From Sepioteuthis lessoniana (taxonomy: Eukaryota; Mollusca; Cephalopoda; Myopsida; Loliginidae): a DNA stretch of 64,000 nt. The stretch covers positions 53,927,038 to 53,991,037 of the forward strand of contig OY757924.1 in NCBI GenBank assembly GCA_963585895.1. Direction: 5' to 3'. Each line of letters opens with the position of its first letter. The stretch's first letter is position 1. Below, piece by piece: positions 23,901 to 38,297 of this stretch. The position numbers and the translations under genes were made by a program. Under the pieces are notes generated by a model. The model searched no databases and had not been told where the DNA came from. It saw only the letters and a list, made by a program, of their open reading frames with translations.

Positions 23901-26303
23901 TCAGGGAACTTTTTGAGGACAGCGTGACTCGATGATGATGACGACTCCGAGAGTTTTTCTCACCAGTGTTTGCAGGGTGTCTGTCATTGAAGTCTGTGTG
24001 ACAGGAAGTTTCTTCCGGTCTCGATTCCTTTTCAAATTTCGAATCCATCCGGTTTATTCTTCTTCTTCTTCTTCTTCTTCTTATTATTATTATTTCTTCG
24101 TTTAGAAACTCAAGACTTTGAAGATATCGCGTTTTGAACAATCCTGGCAAAATTGTTGAGCAAATTAAAGTTACAATACCCTGAATAGTATTATTAAGTC
24201 AACCTTAGTAACTCCGGCTATCTTTGAATGTTTTGAGAAAAATATTCTTAAGTAAAAATTTGCTGTTACAACGATAGTGTGTGTGTGTGTGTGTGTGTGA
24301 TGGTTACCGTCGTAGGAAATGGACACAGTTCCCGAGTTCAAATCTGGGACGAAATTGTTTACATTTCACATTGCAAGAAAGCTATGAATCGAACTATTTT
24401 CCCCTTCAGCTATGGATAGATAGTAGGGCAGATTGAGCTCTTTAACTTTGGTACGGCAACCGGTCTATGAGAAGGAAAACTGAATTCAAACCTGTTAAAC
24501 TCCGCTTTTAAAATAGACAGTGTATCGCATCTCGTTCGTGCAGAAGAGTTATATATATATTTTATTATTTTTTATTCCATATACTTGTACACTACACGAG
24601 TTTGGATATTTCAGTATATATCAGGCGTTTAAATTTTCTTTTATAGTAAAGCATTTTTTGATAGTTTTTTTTCATTTTGTTAAATTGAAGTTTTTGTGTC
24701 CGTAAATGTTAAATTGGTGTTAACTGTCCGCGAACCTTTTTGGTTGTTTTGTTAATGAACTGTTTTGTTATTTCCCTTATTTTTTACCTCTGGTCTATCT
24801 AAATGTTTTATGTATGTGTGTGTGTGTGTGAGTGTGAACATGAACCATCATCCCTATAAGCCGGGAGACCGGAGTTTAATACTAGGTCGGGTCATGCCAA
24901 AGACTAAAAAGAAAAAGGTACTTGATACCTCCTTGCTTAAGACTCGGCATTATAAAAGGTATGTATCAAGGGTAAGTGGAGCAATCAAAGGAAAGGAGTA
25001 GTGCCCCCTACATCTCAGTGTTGTAACTATGGAAAAGGGAGCCTTCGAGTCGCCTATGACTACGGTTGGCGAGCTACTTATATATGTACACCCAGCGGTA
25101 ATAGGCTAAAGGGGGTCAGGTGAAAATCCAGGAGGTGTCTGTTCCGGCAACTGGCGACCTCGGGTCGCTCTGTCAATTCGTCTGTAGAAAATCTGCTGTA
25201 AATAGGGCGTTTTTTCCGGGTAGGACTTCCCTCAATTAAATCCCAAAGTATCTTCTTCAATGAGCACTTGCTCAGGTGGAAGCCGGTTCAACCCGACCAG
25301 GGTGAAAGCCGATACAAGTACTAGTAGTACACTCATGTATACATAAACTCATAAATACATATCTTTAAGGACATTGGGTGGATTTAATTTGTGTGAGAAT
25401 GTCTCCACACAGAGGTGATTTTAAGCTCGTCGGTGTGTATGTTGGGTGGGTCTTTTTAATGCTTATTTATATCTATAAAGTTTTTTCTTTTATTTGTTTG
25501 TAATGAGTTGTCATTGACCTATGTTGGCATTATTTTAAAATTTCCCTTGCTGTATTCATAAAGGCATTTTGATACATAAATGTTCCTGTTTTCTGGTAAT
25601 TTAATGCTGCTTTTATGTCAAAGAGACTGTTGTTCAGTGTTTGTGTGCAACCTATATGAATTTCATTTCAGTTTGCGCATTTGGTTATGGAGACTATATT
25701 TTTTTATAAATTCAAACTTAAATGTTTACATATTATGAGTTGTTTTCAAATCAATAGGATTTTCTTTCGATCCCTTATTTCGAATCCCGTATTATTATCG
25801 CGAAATATCCCCTCTGATGGAGGATTACTCGTAATTATTCTTGGGGTGTTTATCGGAAGTTTTTATTATTGACCATGGTGCTGATCCTGCGTGCTAGGGA
25901 ATAAGGGATGAATTTTGAGCAGTTTTTGGAGTGATGGTTCTTGAAATTGAGGATTTTTGGTGTTTCTGTGAGTTTTTGGTAAGTATCTGTGATAATTTGG
26001 TAGTTTTGATTTTTAATGACGATGTCTAAAAATGGTAGTTCTTTGAAATTGCGTTCTATTTGTTCATTTTTATCTTTTCTTTTTTTTAGATGAATTTGGT
26101 TTGCGACCGAAAAGAATTTAAAACTTATTTTATGCTTTTCTTTTTTCTTGGAGCCTTTGCCGCAACATTATCATGTGGTTGGCTGTCAGACAGGTGAGGA
26201 AACATCGAAACAAATTTAACAGATTTTAAGAGAACTTAGTAAATTTAAATATCAGTGAATAAATTGAAGGCCAAATAAAAGAAAATTTCATTAGGTTGAT
26301 GCC

Positions 26304-26334
<31 letters not shown>

Positions 26335-29300
26335 CATCGATATATTTGCATAGGGTCTTGATTCCGTAAGCCTGGTTTGGTTTCTTTGTTTAATGGCATA
26401 TCAACCTCTGTGGGTTATTTAATACCAAAATTATCTCTGTCTAAGACCAATAGTAATACTATTTAACCTATTGCTAGAGGGATAAGTGGATTAATACTTT
26501 TCCAAGGGTATTAGTCCGAAAGTGAACGGAATGACGTGACTGGAGATCGAACTCGCTTACTACTGTGCCGTATTTTAACTATTACGCCACGGGAACTTAC
26601 CACTTCCGAAAGCCTGATATTTTCTTTAAAACAAAAATCAATTCTACAAAATCTTTAGAATATTTTCTTCCCAAGCGTGTACGTTTTTAAGGAGCTAATC
26701 TAAAAAGAAAAGAAAAAAAAAAAAATTAAAACCAATCCCCGTAAAAAGAAAAAAAACAACAAAGACGATGAAATTCTACACACGCAACTGTTCATGTTCA
26801 CCGGAATTTTATTTGTTATTTTTGTAATTTGAACTAATTAGACCCTCAAACTCAGTGCATTTTTTTTATTTTCGGAAAAAAAAAATGTTAGCGGTGTTCA
26901 CTTTTACATTTTCATTCAATGCAGAATAATTACCCATTTCCAGAACAAGAATTAATAAAGGAGATCCAAGTTAAAAAAAAAAAAAATGAATACTAATTCG
27001 ACTTGTCTGGTTACTTGTCTTTTCTAATGCAGTTTCAGAATGGGTATCATTCTTCATTCAATTAAAATATGAAAGCGAACCCTCACCTAAAAAAAATGTA
27101 AAATTAAAAGAAAAAAATCGCTGAGTTTAGGGTCTAATGAGTTCAAATCACAAAAAACAAATTTGAAATTTTTTCCCTGTGAACTTAAACGGGTACACAC
27201 GTGTAGAATAAAAACCCCGCAAAAAACAACAAACCATCCTCTCTTATATAAAGAATCATCCACAATTAATCATTAATTTTGATAAATATTTTCTGTTAAG
27301 TAATTTCTAATCGCCTTTCACTGGTCGACAATTTACGACAACGAAGAACCAGGCAAATATGAAACACATTTAGCGGTAAAGTTCAAATTCACGCTCCTTT
27401 TTATCTTGTTATCTTAAAAGAATATCGGAAGGAAACCGTAATAAAAAGACAACTAGAAAAATAAAACAAAAGAAAAAGCTTGTCAAAATTAAAAGCCAAC
27501 ATTGAAGTATAAAAATTGATATTTTTGTATTTCAACTCTTGGTGAGTTAATGTCACGGTCTGTCTTTTTTCCTGGTAATTAGATGGTTTCAGGTAACTAA
27601 GAATTTGTAAAAATCATAGCAACAAGAAATTTGCATACCGTGACAAAAGTGCTGGACTGCAACGTCGAAGTAAGCGAGTTCGAACTCCACTTACGCTATT
27701 GCGTTCACTTTTGGACTAACACCATTAGGGAATGTATGAAACTTTTTAGGTATGGGGAAAATAGTACCACCACTGTTCTTCTACAAGGATGGATTTAGCA
27801 TTTAATAATCCAAGATTAAACAAAGAAACCATACAAAAATTAGTTATATAGTTTCAGTTGTTCCAATCTAATTCGAATTGTTTATCAACTATCAAATGAT
27901 TTAAAGTTCCTATTTAATAAATATAATCATTTGTTTTTCTTCAAATATTCCTATCAAATAATAATGATTTTCAAACGAATCTATTTGAGTCATTGATGGG
28001 ATACTAGAAGGTACGACCATTTCAGTTCCAAGAGGCACAGAGAATATTATTGAAATTTACTAAGCTTTTTGCTTGGATGTGGCACAAGTCTATATGAATG
28101 AGACACCCGGTGAGACTCGAATTCGTGAATTTTTGCTAGTTTAGCTTGCGAACCATTACATCACCCGAGGAATCCAGGGATTGGGAATATTGTAATTTAC
28201 TAAGCTTTGTCTAATATGGCATACAGACCTCAGGTTGCTTATGGTACTTGTAGTTCCGAAAATAAGTACTGCATAGGCTCATCGCTGACTTAACTCCAGT
28301 CATCTGGTAAGAACAGGTGTTTTTGACAGTTAGTTTTCAAGTATTATTATTGTCTATTCAGTTTCCATTGATCTCAAATTGTTTTGTTTTCTTTTATTTC
28401 CCAGGTTTGGACGAAAACCAATTATAATTGCAACGTTAATAGCTCAAGGAATAAGCAGTATTGCCATTTCTCAAGTGTCAACTATTGAACCAATGTTCAT
28501 TTTACGAATTATTGCATCTTGGGGAGGAACAGGTGTTTACATTCCATCTGCTGTCTTTGGTAAGACATCTTATTTTGTTAAAGATTTTTTGTTCAGTTGG
28601 TTTTTATGGTATATCAACCCTTGTAGGTCATCAAATGCAAGACCCTGTTATATATATATATATATCTCCAAACGAGGAGGATGTGACACAAGAGCAATTT
28701 CTGAGCAGAGTTTAACAGGTTTGAATTCGGTATTTGCCTTCTCCTTGCCATACCAAGGTTAAAGAGCCCAGTCGGTCCTAATCTTTGCTCATTGCCAGTT
28801 GGACAATAGTTAGATTCACGACTTTTCAAAGTGTTTTAGCGCTATTTGAAATGCAAACAGCCTCTTGCAGGGGTTGAACTCTAACCACCGTGTCCATTTC
28901 CAACGACGACAACCATTAACACCACTGGTATATATGTAATTTGTAGATAACATTTTTAAACGTGCTAGGGCTCATGTATTTGCACTTAGTTAAATAGATA
29001 TAGATATGATATCTAAGCGAAAAGTTTGGTGGTAATATTACATTTTTTTTAGTTAGAGTTAATTTGTTTGCACACTGTTAAACGGTTTCAAGTATTGCTC
29101 TCTATCACGTATAATTCTATTCAATATTAATTATTCATTTGCACACAGTTAAATGGTTCTAAGTTGAGCAAAGTAACATCAATTCAATTTAGGCATATAG
29201 TTAAATGATTTTAAGTATTGCTATTCAATACTTATCATTCTATTCAACATTTCTCATTCGCTGGCACACAGTTAAAGCTGCTCAGTCGGCTGGGGCTGTA

Positions 29301-32300
29301 GAATGCACCGACTGCACCTCTGCAGAAGGGTAAGACCACCCTTAACGAGTGTCCTGGATATGACACTTGCTTTTAAATCTTTGTTTGTACCTCCATATGT
29401 AAAAAGTGGAATCATTCTAGTTACCACACAAGGTACTCGTAACTTGCTTGTAAAATCCATAGTACTCAATTATGTAACATTTAAAAAATATGTTAATTTT
29501 TATTTGGATAGAAGAAAAAGCATTATCTATGCTCATAGCTTCTCCGATTTCTTATCAGATTTTTCTTATTATGGACTGACTATGTCACGTTTTTTACTTC
29601 TTTCTCCAGGTGCTGAGATTTCCTCCGCATTGCATAGGAGGTCCGCTTCAGTTGCAATTCACGTGTTTTTTACTGTTGGTTGTATGCTGCTCGCATTGTT
29701 GGCGTATTTTATCCGAACATGGAGAGTACTTACACTGATGATATCTCTTCCGTCCCTGCCGTTAGCCTTGCTGTACGTGTGGTAGGTACATGATTTGATG
29801 CTACGTGCGTTTTTTTTTTTTAAATTTAGGCTAATAAGAAAAAAGTTTTCGGACTTAGGGCCAAGACAAGCAGGTAGCACCCGTATCCGCTTGATCACTG
29901 AAATTCAACAGCTCAAGACTTAAATCAGTGACCGCCGATTAATTGATTTTACGGCATATCAACCCGTCTATGGTTATTTTATATTTCGAAGTTACGGAAT
30001 GGCATTCATTGTACATTTATTTGGTTTGCTTTTTTTGTTTAATGGCAAATCAACCTTTGTGGTTTGGTTTTATGACATTCTTCATTTATGTTATTCCACA
30101 TTTCCCAAATCTCCAAGACTGAAGCCCCGCCATCAGATGGTTTAATGTCATATCTATGACACCCGTTGGGGCGGGGCTTACCCTTTTGCAAAGATGCAAT
30201 CAGTGTATTCTACACCCCTAGTCGACTGGGCAGGGGAACAATTATACCTTCAAAGTTGTTAAGTTAGGTTGGGTTGGGTTAGGTTAGGAAGGGTTGGGCT
30301 GGGTAGAGTTGGGTTATTTGGCTAAACAGCATATTAACCCTTGATGGTTATTTTTAGACTAATTCGTGTTCATACAGATGATTTTAGTGAATAGTTTGTG
30401 GGTAACATTTTTAAACGTGCGAGAGCTAATTTGTTTGCACTCAGAAAAATATTTTCAAGTATTGCTATCTAACACTAATAGTTCGATTTGTACTCAGTTA
30501 AATGGTTTCAAGGTTGGTATGTTAGTTGGGTTTTATGGCGTATTAACCGTTGTATGTTATTTAATGCCAAATCCTATTCATGATTTGTAAGCGAATAGTT
30601 GGTAAGTAACATTTTTAAAGTGAGTCAGAGCTCATTTGTTTACACACAGTTAAACGGTTTAAAGCATTACAACCAAATGCTAATTATTCAACTTAATATT
30701 AATCATTGGTTTACAGACTGTTAAATGATTATAGTAAAGTATAGTAAAAGATTCAACAATTGTATTTGACCCCTAGACGGGACCCTGGTAGTTTATTTGA
30801 CCCTTAGAAAGGACCCCCCGTCTTAGTGTGTACTTGGGAGTAATGGCAATGAAAGAGTTCTCCGCATTCCACAAAGTTCCAAGACTGAAGCCGTACCATC
30901 AGATAGTTTAGTGTCATATCCAGGATACTTACAAGTGGGGTCTTACCCCTCTGCTGAGATACAGTTATCGCCGACTGGGCTTAATTATAGCTTCAAGTCA
31001 CTATCCTTCATACAATTTTCAGTAATATGATATCAAGTATTTTTATCTAATACTAATAATTTTCAAACAGATCGATATGACCCACATATTGATTTTCACC
31101 TCATCCACAATCATCATTGATTGATTTTAACGGCATGTCAACCCCTCTGGAGTTATTTTCTATCTATAGGTTACTCAATCACGTTCATCGTTAATTTATC
31201 TTTACATTTTTTGTTAAGTCGTTTTTTTTTGCATATAGTCCTATCGAAAATGAATTTAATTCAATGCCAAAACTATCCTTGTTGAAGAGCAGTAGTGGTA
31301 CTATTTTACCCATAACTGGGGGGATAAGGAGGTTCATACCTTTCTGAAGGTGTTGTATAGCCACATCATCTCAGTCACAATTTTACATATGCAAAAACAC
31401 AAGCGGACTCACTGTTGTTCAGATACGAACGTTTATTAACTTCTTGACTTCTGAGTTCGGTTCTTCGACACGAGGAGAGAGTGACACAATTCTTAAAAGT
31501 CTTTCGTAATCATTCTATACTAATAAAACTAACATATACCTGGTCGGAGCCCACAAACGCGCAGCGTATCCCGTAGAGTTTAAGATCTCTGTCGGTAGAG
31601 ATCTGCAGAACTCCATGGTCAGACTTCAACTTCTCAACACCATGGTCTTAACTCAACTTCAACTCTCGACATGGCCCAAGTCAACTCCCAACTCGACTGG
31701 CCCACAGTCGAGACTCAACTGACGTGTTTTTCAAAATACCCAAATTCTCAGCTTATCGCTTCCGGGCATGACGTCATTCACACTCCAGTCTCATTTTCTA
31801 TCTGGGGTTTATTATGACAATTGTGATTGTCATATCCTCTGAGCGCGAGCGTAAATTGTACCTAAATGTCTCTGCACCTGAACTAAGAGTAGAATAGTTC
31901 AAAGCCCAACTAAACTGAATGATAAAATATAATTAACGAAAAATGATTTATATAAAAAAAAAATCATTCCGTAATTATATAACGAAGGGTAATTATTCGA
32001 AAGTGGATTAAATAGCTCGACAGGAGTTCGAACTCGCTTACTACGATGTCACAGTCCAGCACGTTTCGCCATGAGGAATCGTCATAAAAAATTTACGGCA
32101 AGAATGTTACCAACTTTAAAAAAAAAAATATTTTGTTACTTTTGATTACAACGTATAAGGTCGATCTACTCTCCGACTGTTGAAATAAGTAGAGTACAAA
32201 ATCCAAATAAAGAAGTGTCCCCACCCAAAGCATTGAGCCCACATGCTTATGTCAGGAGCTTATTTTATGTGGTTTGAATGATTTTAACGGCATGTCAACT

Positions 32301-32968
32301 CGTATAGGGTTATTTTATACCTATTTTATCGCATTTATATTTACATTTTTTTTTCTGTAGTTGTTAAAGGGGTTTATTTTATCTTGTTTGCACACAGTCC
32401 TTCCAAATAGGAATATCTTTTAAACCGATCTGTTTGACCCATTTATAAGACTATCACTCCAGATCAGAGTGGACGTAAGGGTAATACTCCACACTGCCCA
32501 GAATTGGAGCCTTACGATCAGATGCAGTTTAGTGTTATACCCAGGACCCCCCCTTTTTTTAAGGTGGTCTGATTCCTTTGTAGGAGATACAGTCAACATA
32601 TTCTATGCCTTACAGACAGGACGGATTTCAAATCAAGGTCTGCTTTGATCTATTCCTCTCTGCCAAAATACTTGCATTCAGGCCCACAGCTCAGGAAATG
32701 GGAGAACTATAACATAATATGAACTACATTTTTGTTTTTATCATTAATGCCGCATGATTATCGACTGGGAAAATATTTAGATATTATATTAAAGAAATAT
32801 AGTTGATTCAATTTGAACAGATTCACAATACTGTGAGATTTTGTAAATAAGCGAAGTATACTGATACCCTCTTGTGCGAATGATTTATGCGCTAAAAAAT
32901 AATTAGTGTTGTAGTAATAATGTTTCTCCTGTCTCATCGATAAAAATAGCTTTATAAAAAAGAAACAA

Positions 32969-33026
<58 letters not shown>

Positions 33027-36000
33027 CCTTTTGTTTGAGGTATGGTTTGATAGGATTTCATGGGTTTATAGCAATTTTATAAGAATTTTCCAAATAGAAT
33101 CTACCGAAAATGTCTATAGTGATCAAGGGATCTCAAAGTCAATTTGACGGGTTTTATGAAAGTGTTATTAATAAACCTACTGTGTTTTTCCATTTACTTT
33201 TTTGAAGGATTTTACCTGAATCACCTCGTTGGCTGTTAAGCATTCACAAACATCAAGATGCAATAAAAATCTTCGACAAAATGGCCAAAAGAAACAAAAG
33301 CAAACTACCACTTTTTCCAAAGGAAGAAATTCAAATATCTGTTCCGTCGAGCAGAACTGTAAAAATATGGAAGATGTTTACCATTCCAACTCTTCGTAAA
33401 AGAACATTGATCACCATGTATAGTTGGTAAGTCATGACAATCTAATGAGAATTTATAATATGACTAAGTTGAAATACTCATTGATATGACTTTTTTGAAA
33501 TAATTACTTAAAAAGAACACTCCCGACGACTATAAAGATCTATGCAGTGTCATATACCATTTATAGAATAAAAAAAAATATGGAAAAACATTTCTAGGAA
33601 GTACAAAATTTGTAAATTGCTACTAAAAGCGAATTCATCATTAAAATAATTCTTTTTTTTTATAAGATGTATCCATTTATAGTAACAATCTTCAAATAAA
33701 GAGAGTAAAAGTAAAGTTGACGACTGTTGTCGAGGGAGTCCCGAAGGCTCCCTTTTCAAGAGCTACTACACCAAGGTGTAGGGGAAGGCGCAACTCCTTT
33801 CCCTTGATTGCTCCACATTACCCTTGATATGTACCGGAGCGTTAAGTAAGAAGGTATCAAGTGCTGTTTTTTGGAGTCTTTGATATGACTCAACCTGGAT
33901 TTGAACACAGTCTCCCGGAGAATTGGCGAACATCCTACCTACTTGGCCAATGGACCGGTACTGTATAATTAGTATTTAATTGTTACCTAAAACCAAATTA
34001 TAATAATCAAGGCGAGCACGAATGGAAACTTAATCTTTATTGATTAATCTTAACGGAATGTCAACCGGTCTAGGTTTTTATTTTATGCCTTAAGGTTAAG
34101 AAATTACTGTTCTATTTACTATTAATCATTTGTTTGCACACAGTTAAATTGGTTTCAAGTATTGCTATGTAATAGTACCAATTTATTATTCGTCGATTTT
34201 ACTTGTCGACAATAATTTATTTTTTGGATGTACCCGTGGTGTAATGGTTATCGTCGTTGGAAATAGACACGGTGACATGAGTTAAAATCCTGGACAATGG
34301 TGTTAGCATTTCACAGTGCTAATATCGTAGGGAAATGTTTGAATTTAACTATTCTCTCTTAAGCTATAGGTAAATAGGACAAATTAGGTTATTTTATTTT
34401 GGTTAGAATTACGTTCATTTTTGTATAGTTTCTTCGGGAGGTTTTTGTACACGGTACTATCGAATACGAATAATTTTTAAACAGATCTACTCGACCCTAA
34501 CAGGTACTACCACTCCGGATTTGAGTGGACCTGAGAGTAATGGCAATAAAAGAGTTCTCCACACTCCCGTTTAGTGTAATACGCACAACACCTCGTTTTT
34601 TGGTGGTGGTGGGTCTTAGTTCTCAGTAAAGGAAAATTGCAGAATATTCTAAGTTCTGTCGACATGGCTTACATTTAATGCGAGTCGAGGGATAGCTTCA
34701 AGTTGTTTTTCTTTTGCATTTAGTGCAATATAAAAATTTGGTGTTATTCAGCTGTCGAATATAAGAAGTGTTATAGTCCAGTGTGATATGTTAATTACCC
34801 TCGTTGACTGCTTATAAAATGTATCTTAATTTGGGCTGGCATTGAAAAGAAATAAATGGGTTTAAACTACGAATCTTTGGTGAAAGGTTTTCATCTGACT
34901 TGCATTGCTCTTCTCACTATTAGATATTTTAAGATTCCTGTGTATTCAAATCCTTATTGAATCCCAATTTTTTTTTTTACAAACCAAATATTTCATTATC
35001 CTCATGTCACGCTGCTAGCGTGGATCTCCCTGACCCTCTTCCGCCACCCTTCTCTATCGTCCATCGTTCCCGGCAGGTTTTCAAGGCTACATCCTGTATC
35101 GGCACAGGGCTGTTGTACATAGGTTCTAGCTGGTCGTCCAGCTTTTCCCCCTCCATGTGAAGGAGGGTCCACAAGAGTGTGTCGCTTATGAGTTCGTCCT
35201 TACTTCTCCAGCAGTGTTCCGCATGTCTGGTTCAGCTAACTTGGATAGTTTTCGTGATGGGTGGTCGGTGGCTGATTGCATTTAACATCGGAAAGGTATG
35301 AATCAAACGATTCTCCCTCCAGCTATGGGTAAATAATAATTAGGCAGACTGGGTTTTTTAGCTTTGGTTAGGCAACCAATCTGAACGAAAATCTGAATTC
35401 AAACCTGTTAAAACTCCGCTTAAAAATTGATCTTGTTTCACGTCATGCCCGTGGAGAGGGGTTGGGTAAATACAGTGATTATTCTTGATTACTATCAGTT
35501 TCAAATTATATACTCGATTGTAGAGCATCATTTAGCAAGAAATTTCCAACATGTTAAAAACGTCATCATGTTATAGCATGGTTTATTCAATATAAAATTT
35601 AGTAAAACAACTATCATCTCCATAACATAAACAAACCGGTTTCAGATTTATAAATTATTTTTTTCTAATCATAAGAACTGAATAGAAATTAATGTTTTTA
35701 TTTTTACAAATGTGACAAAGCTGAAAAGCTAAAATTAAACTTCTCATAAAATTCGAGTTTTTTTTTTTTTAATATGTTGCATGCTTGTTGGCAACAATTA
35801 TCACATGATCTTTGTCAATCTTTTGTTGAAAGCATGATCAATTTTTTTGGCTTCTTTATCAAATGGCATATAAAGCAATGTGGGTTATTATGCCAAAGCC
35901 ATATTTATTAAGGAAGCAGTTTGTTGTATAGCCATGACCATTATACATACACATATGCAGAATCATAACAACGACACAATAAAGACGAGCGAAGACATTT

Positions 36001-38252
36001 CTTTAGAAAAATATACCTCTCACTTTATTTGAAAGGGTTCGAAAGGGTTACTAAAGGTTTTACTGTGTGAGAGGTGAGTTGGAGGCTGAACAGAACAGTT
36101 ACATATTGACCCCCCACTCTTATGGCCATAACAGCGTTTCTTTCCCGTTCTCCTGGGCTGCTCAACTAATAATGAAAAATAATGAGAAATTTCTAATGCA
36201 GCTATCGATAAGCTATCGATCATATGGAAGTCAGACCTGACCGATAAAATGAAACGCATTTTCTTCCAAGCAGCGGTCGTGTCAATACTGTTGTATGGAT
36301 GCACTACTTGGACGCTAACAAAACGGCTGGAGAAAAAGCTAGACGGCAATTACACAAGAATGCAGTGAGCAATATTGAACAAGTTCTGGATGTAACACCC
36401 CACAAAGCACCAACTATGCGGCCACCTACCTCCCATCACGAAAACTATCCAAGTTAGACGAACCAGACATACAGGACACTGCTGGAGAAGCAGGGACGAG
36501 CTCATAAGTGATGTACTCCTATGGACCCCCACATATGGCCGAGCAAAAGCAGGACGACCCGCTCGAACATACAATCGGCAGATATGTGAGGATACGGGAT
36601 GTAGCCCTGAAGACCTGCGAGAGGCGATGAAAGATAGGGAGAAGTGGCGAGAGAGGGTCAGGGATATCCGTGCTGGCGGCACGATATGATGATGACGATT
36701 ACAATTATTACTACTAATCGTCAAACCTAATATTGTAAATTAATCATCAACTCATTTTTGTTACAAAAATTAATAACATCAATGCTAATAAAAACAAGAG
36801 ACATCAACAACTACAACAATATGTTATTGCTTAATATAATTAACAGTTGATAATTAATACCAATAAGAAATCATTCTAATTGATATTAAATATTACTATG
36901 CGTTACAAATTTACAACAAAAATATAATTCATAATATGCTCTCTGTAATCAATACAAAATAATACCCTATATCGCTTATTACATAAAGTCATTTCACAAA
37001 AGCTTTTATCTATTTTTATGGTGACATTGAGATATCAATTCATTTCTTTGATTTAGTAATTTACTGGTATTTCTATATTATATACTACTAATTTTTTCTT
37101 CTAGACAGAGATTAAATCTACTGAGATTACTTGGTGTGGTTGATCTTTTAATAAAATTCCATCTAACTAATGGTGTAAGGCCACTATCCTTCAATCTCCA
37201 GAACCATTTAGAAAGGGCTGTTTCGTTACTTAAGGAAAGGTTAGAAAAATAATACCTTTGACTATAAAGCCTCTGTTTCCAATTTCCAACTGAAATTCCA
37301 AAGTGTATTTTTATGTCGTTTCTGTTTTCCATTGCGAAAATGGTTTCCTTGGACACTACATTCTCGGAATTTCATTTACAACCAGCAGGACATTCTTCTC
37401 TAACCCTGCAGTTGCATAATGGTTTACTCAAACCTTGTCTATCAACTCATGATTTTTTGATTACATTTTTTATTATGGTTGCTAATAATTTTGTATAAAT
37501 TATTAGTGCATGAATAAATAATTTTAATTGTTTTCATTCCAAAGTTTTTTTTCGATGTGTTATTTCCATTGAAATGTTTATATATAAGCCTTAGGAAGTA
37601 CTTACCTATATCAATAGTAGATAATTTACAAAAAGGGTGGGGGTTGAACCATATTCCTTTTCTTTTCCTGTGTTTTGTTTTTATTATTTCTACAGCTGCT
37701 ATCATTGTTATTCCTGTCACTAGTGTTATTCAACTTATTGTTGTTAATAATAATAATAATAATAATAATGTTGTTGTTGTTGTTGTTGTTACTGTCATTA
37801 TTCTCATTGTTACAAGTCTCATAATTATATTTAAGAATTTCAAGGAATTCTAATCTTTGTTTAAATCCACTTTTCATGGACCTCATCATATATCCTATTA
37901 TTTTCATAAAAGATTTTTTTTTATTTGAAGATAATCTATTAATTCTTATATTAACAGCATCGAGGATTTCTCTAATTATCAGTCTAGGGTGGTTAGAATT
38001 AACATCAATTTAGGAGGGGTTCTTTTGTCTTTATGGAATGGTTTTAAGCTCTTTTCAGATAAATTAAAAATAATATCTAGGAAATTCACTACTTTTAGAT
38101 AAGACATGATCTAAATTTAAATCCCAGTAATTTAAAGACCCTGGAACATTTCTTTTGAATTCTTGTTTTTGAGCCATTACTTTTCGATAAAAATGATGCT
38201 ATCATCTCTATATTAGCCTATTTGCTTAGGGTCGATAATCCTGCTCAAAGTA

Positions 38253-38297
<45 letters not shown>

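Noticed and set aside
23779-24150. A 123-codon minus-strand open frame
   Set aside because: It crosses a (GA)n tract and the antisense of an RTE-like LINE end; the sense strand explains the region.
30255-30322. Interstitial telomere repeat
   Set aside because: The units are irregular mixtures of GGTTG and GGTTA and neither (TTAGGG)n nor (TTAGG)n is kept for more than two units.
32758-33018. Minus-strand open frame that starts with a long Cys-Val run
   Set aside because: It is the translation of the (CA)n microsatellite at 32972-33022 plus AT-rich intron; no domain is present.
37557-37853. Plus-strand open frame rich in Ile, Val and Asn
   Set aside because: It is antisense to the Penelope-like element and includes its (AAT)n/(GTT)n tract.
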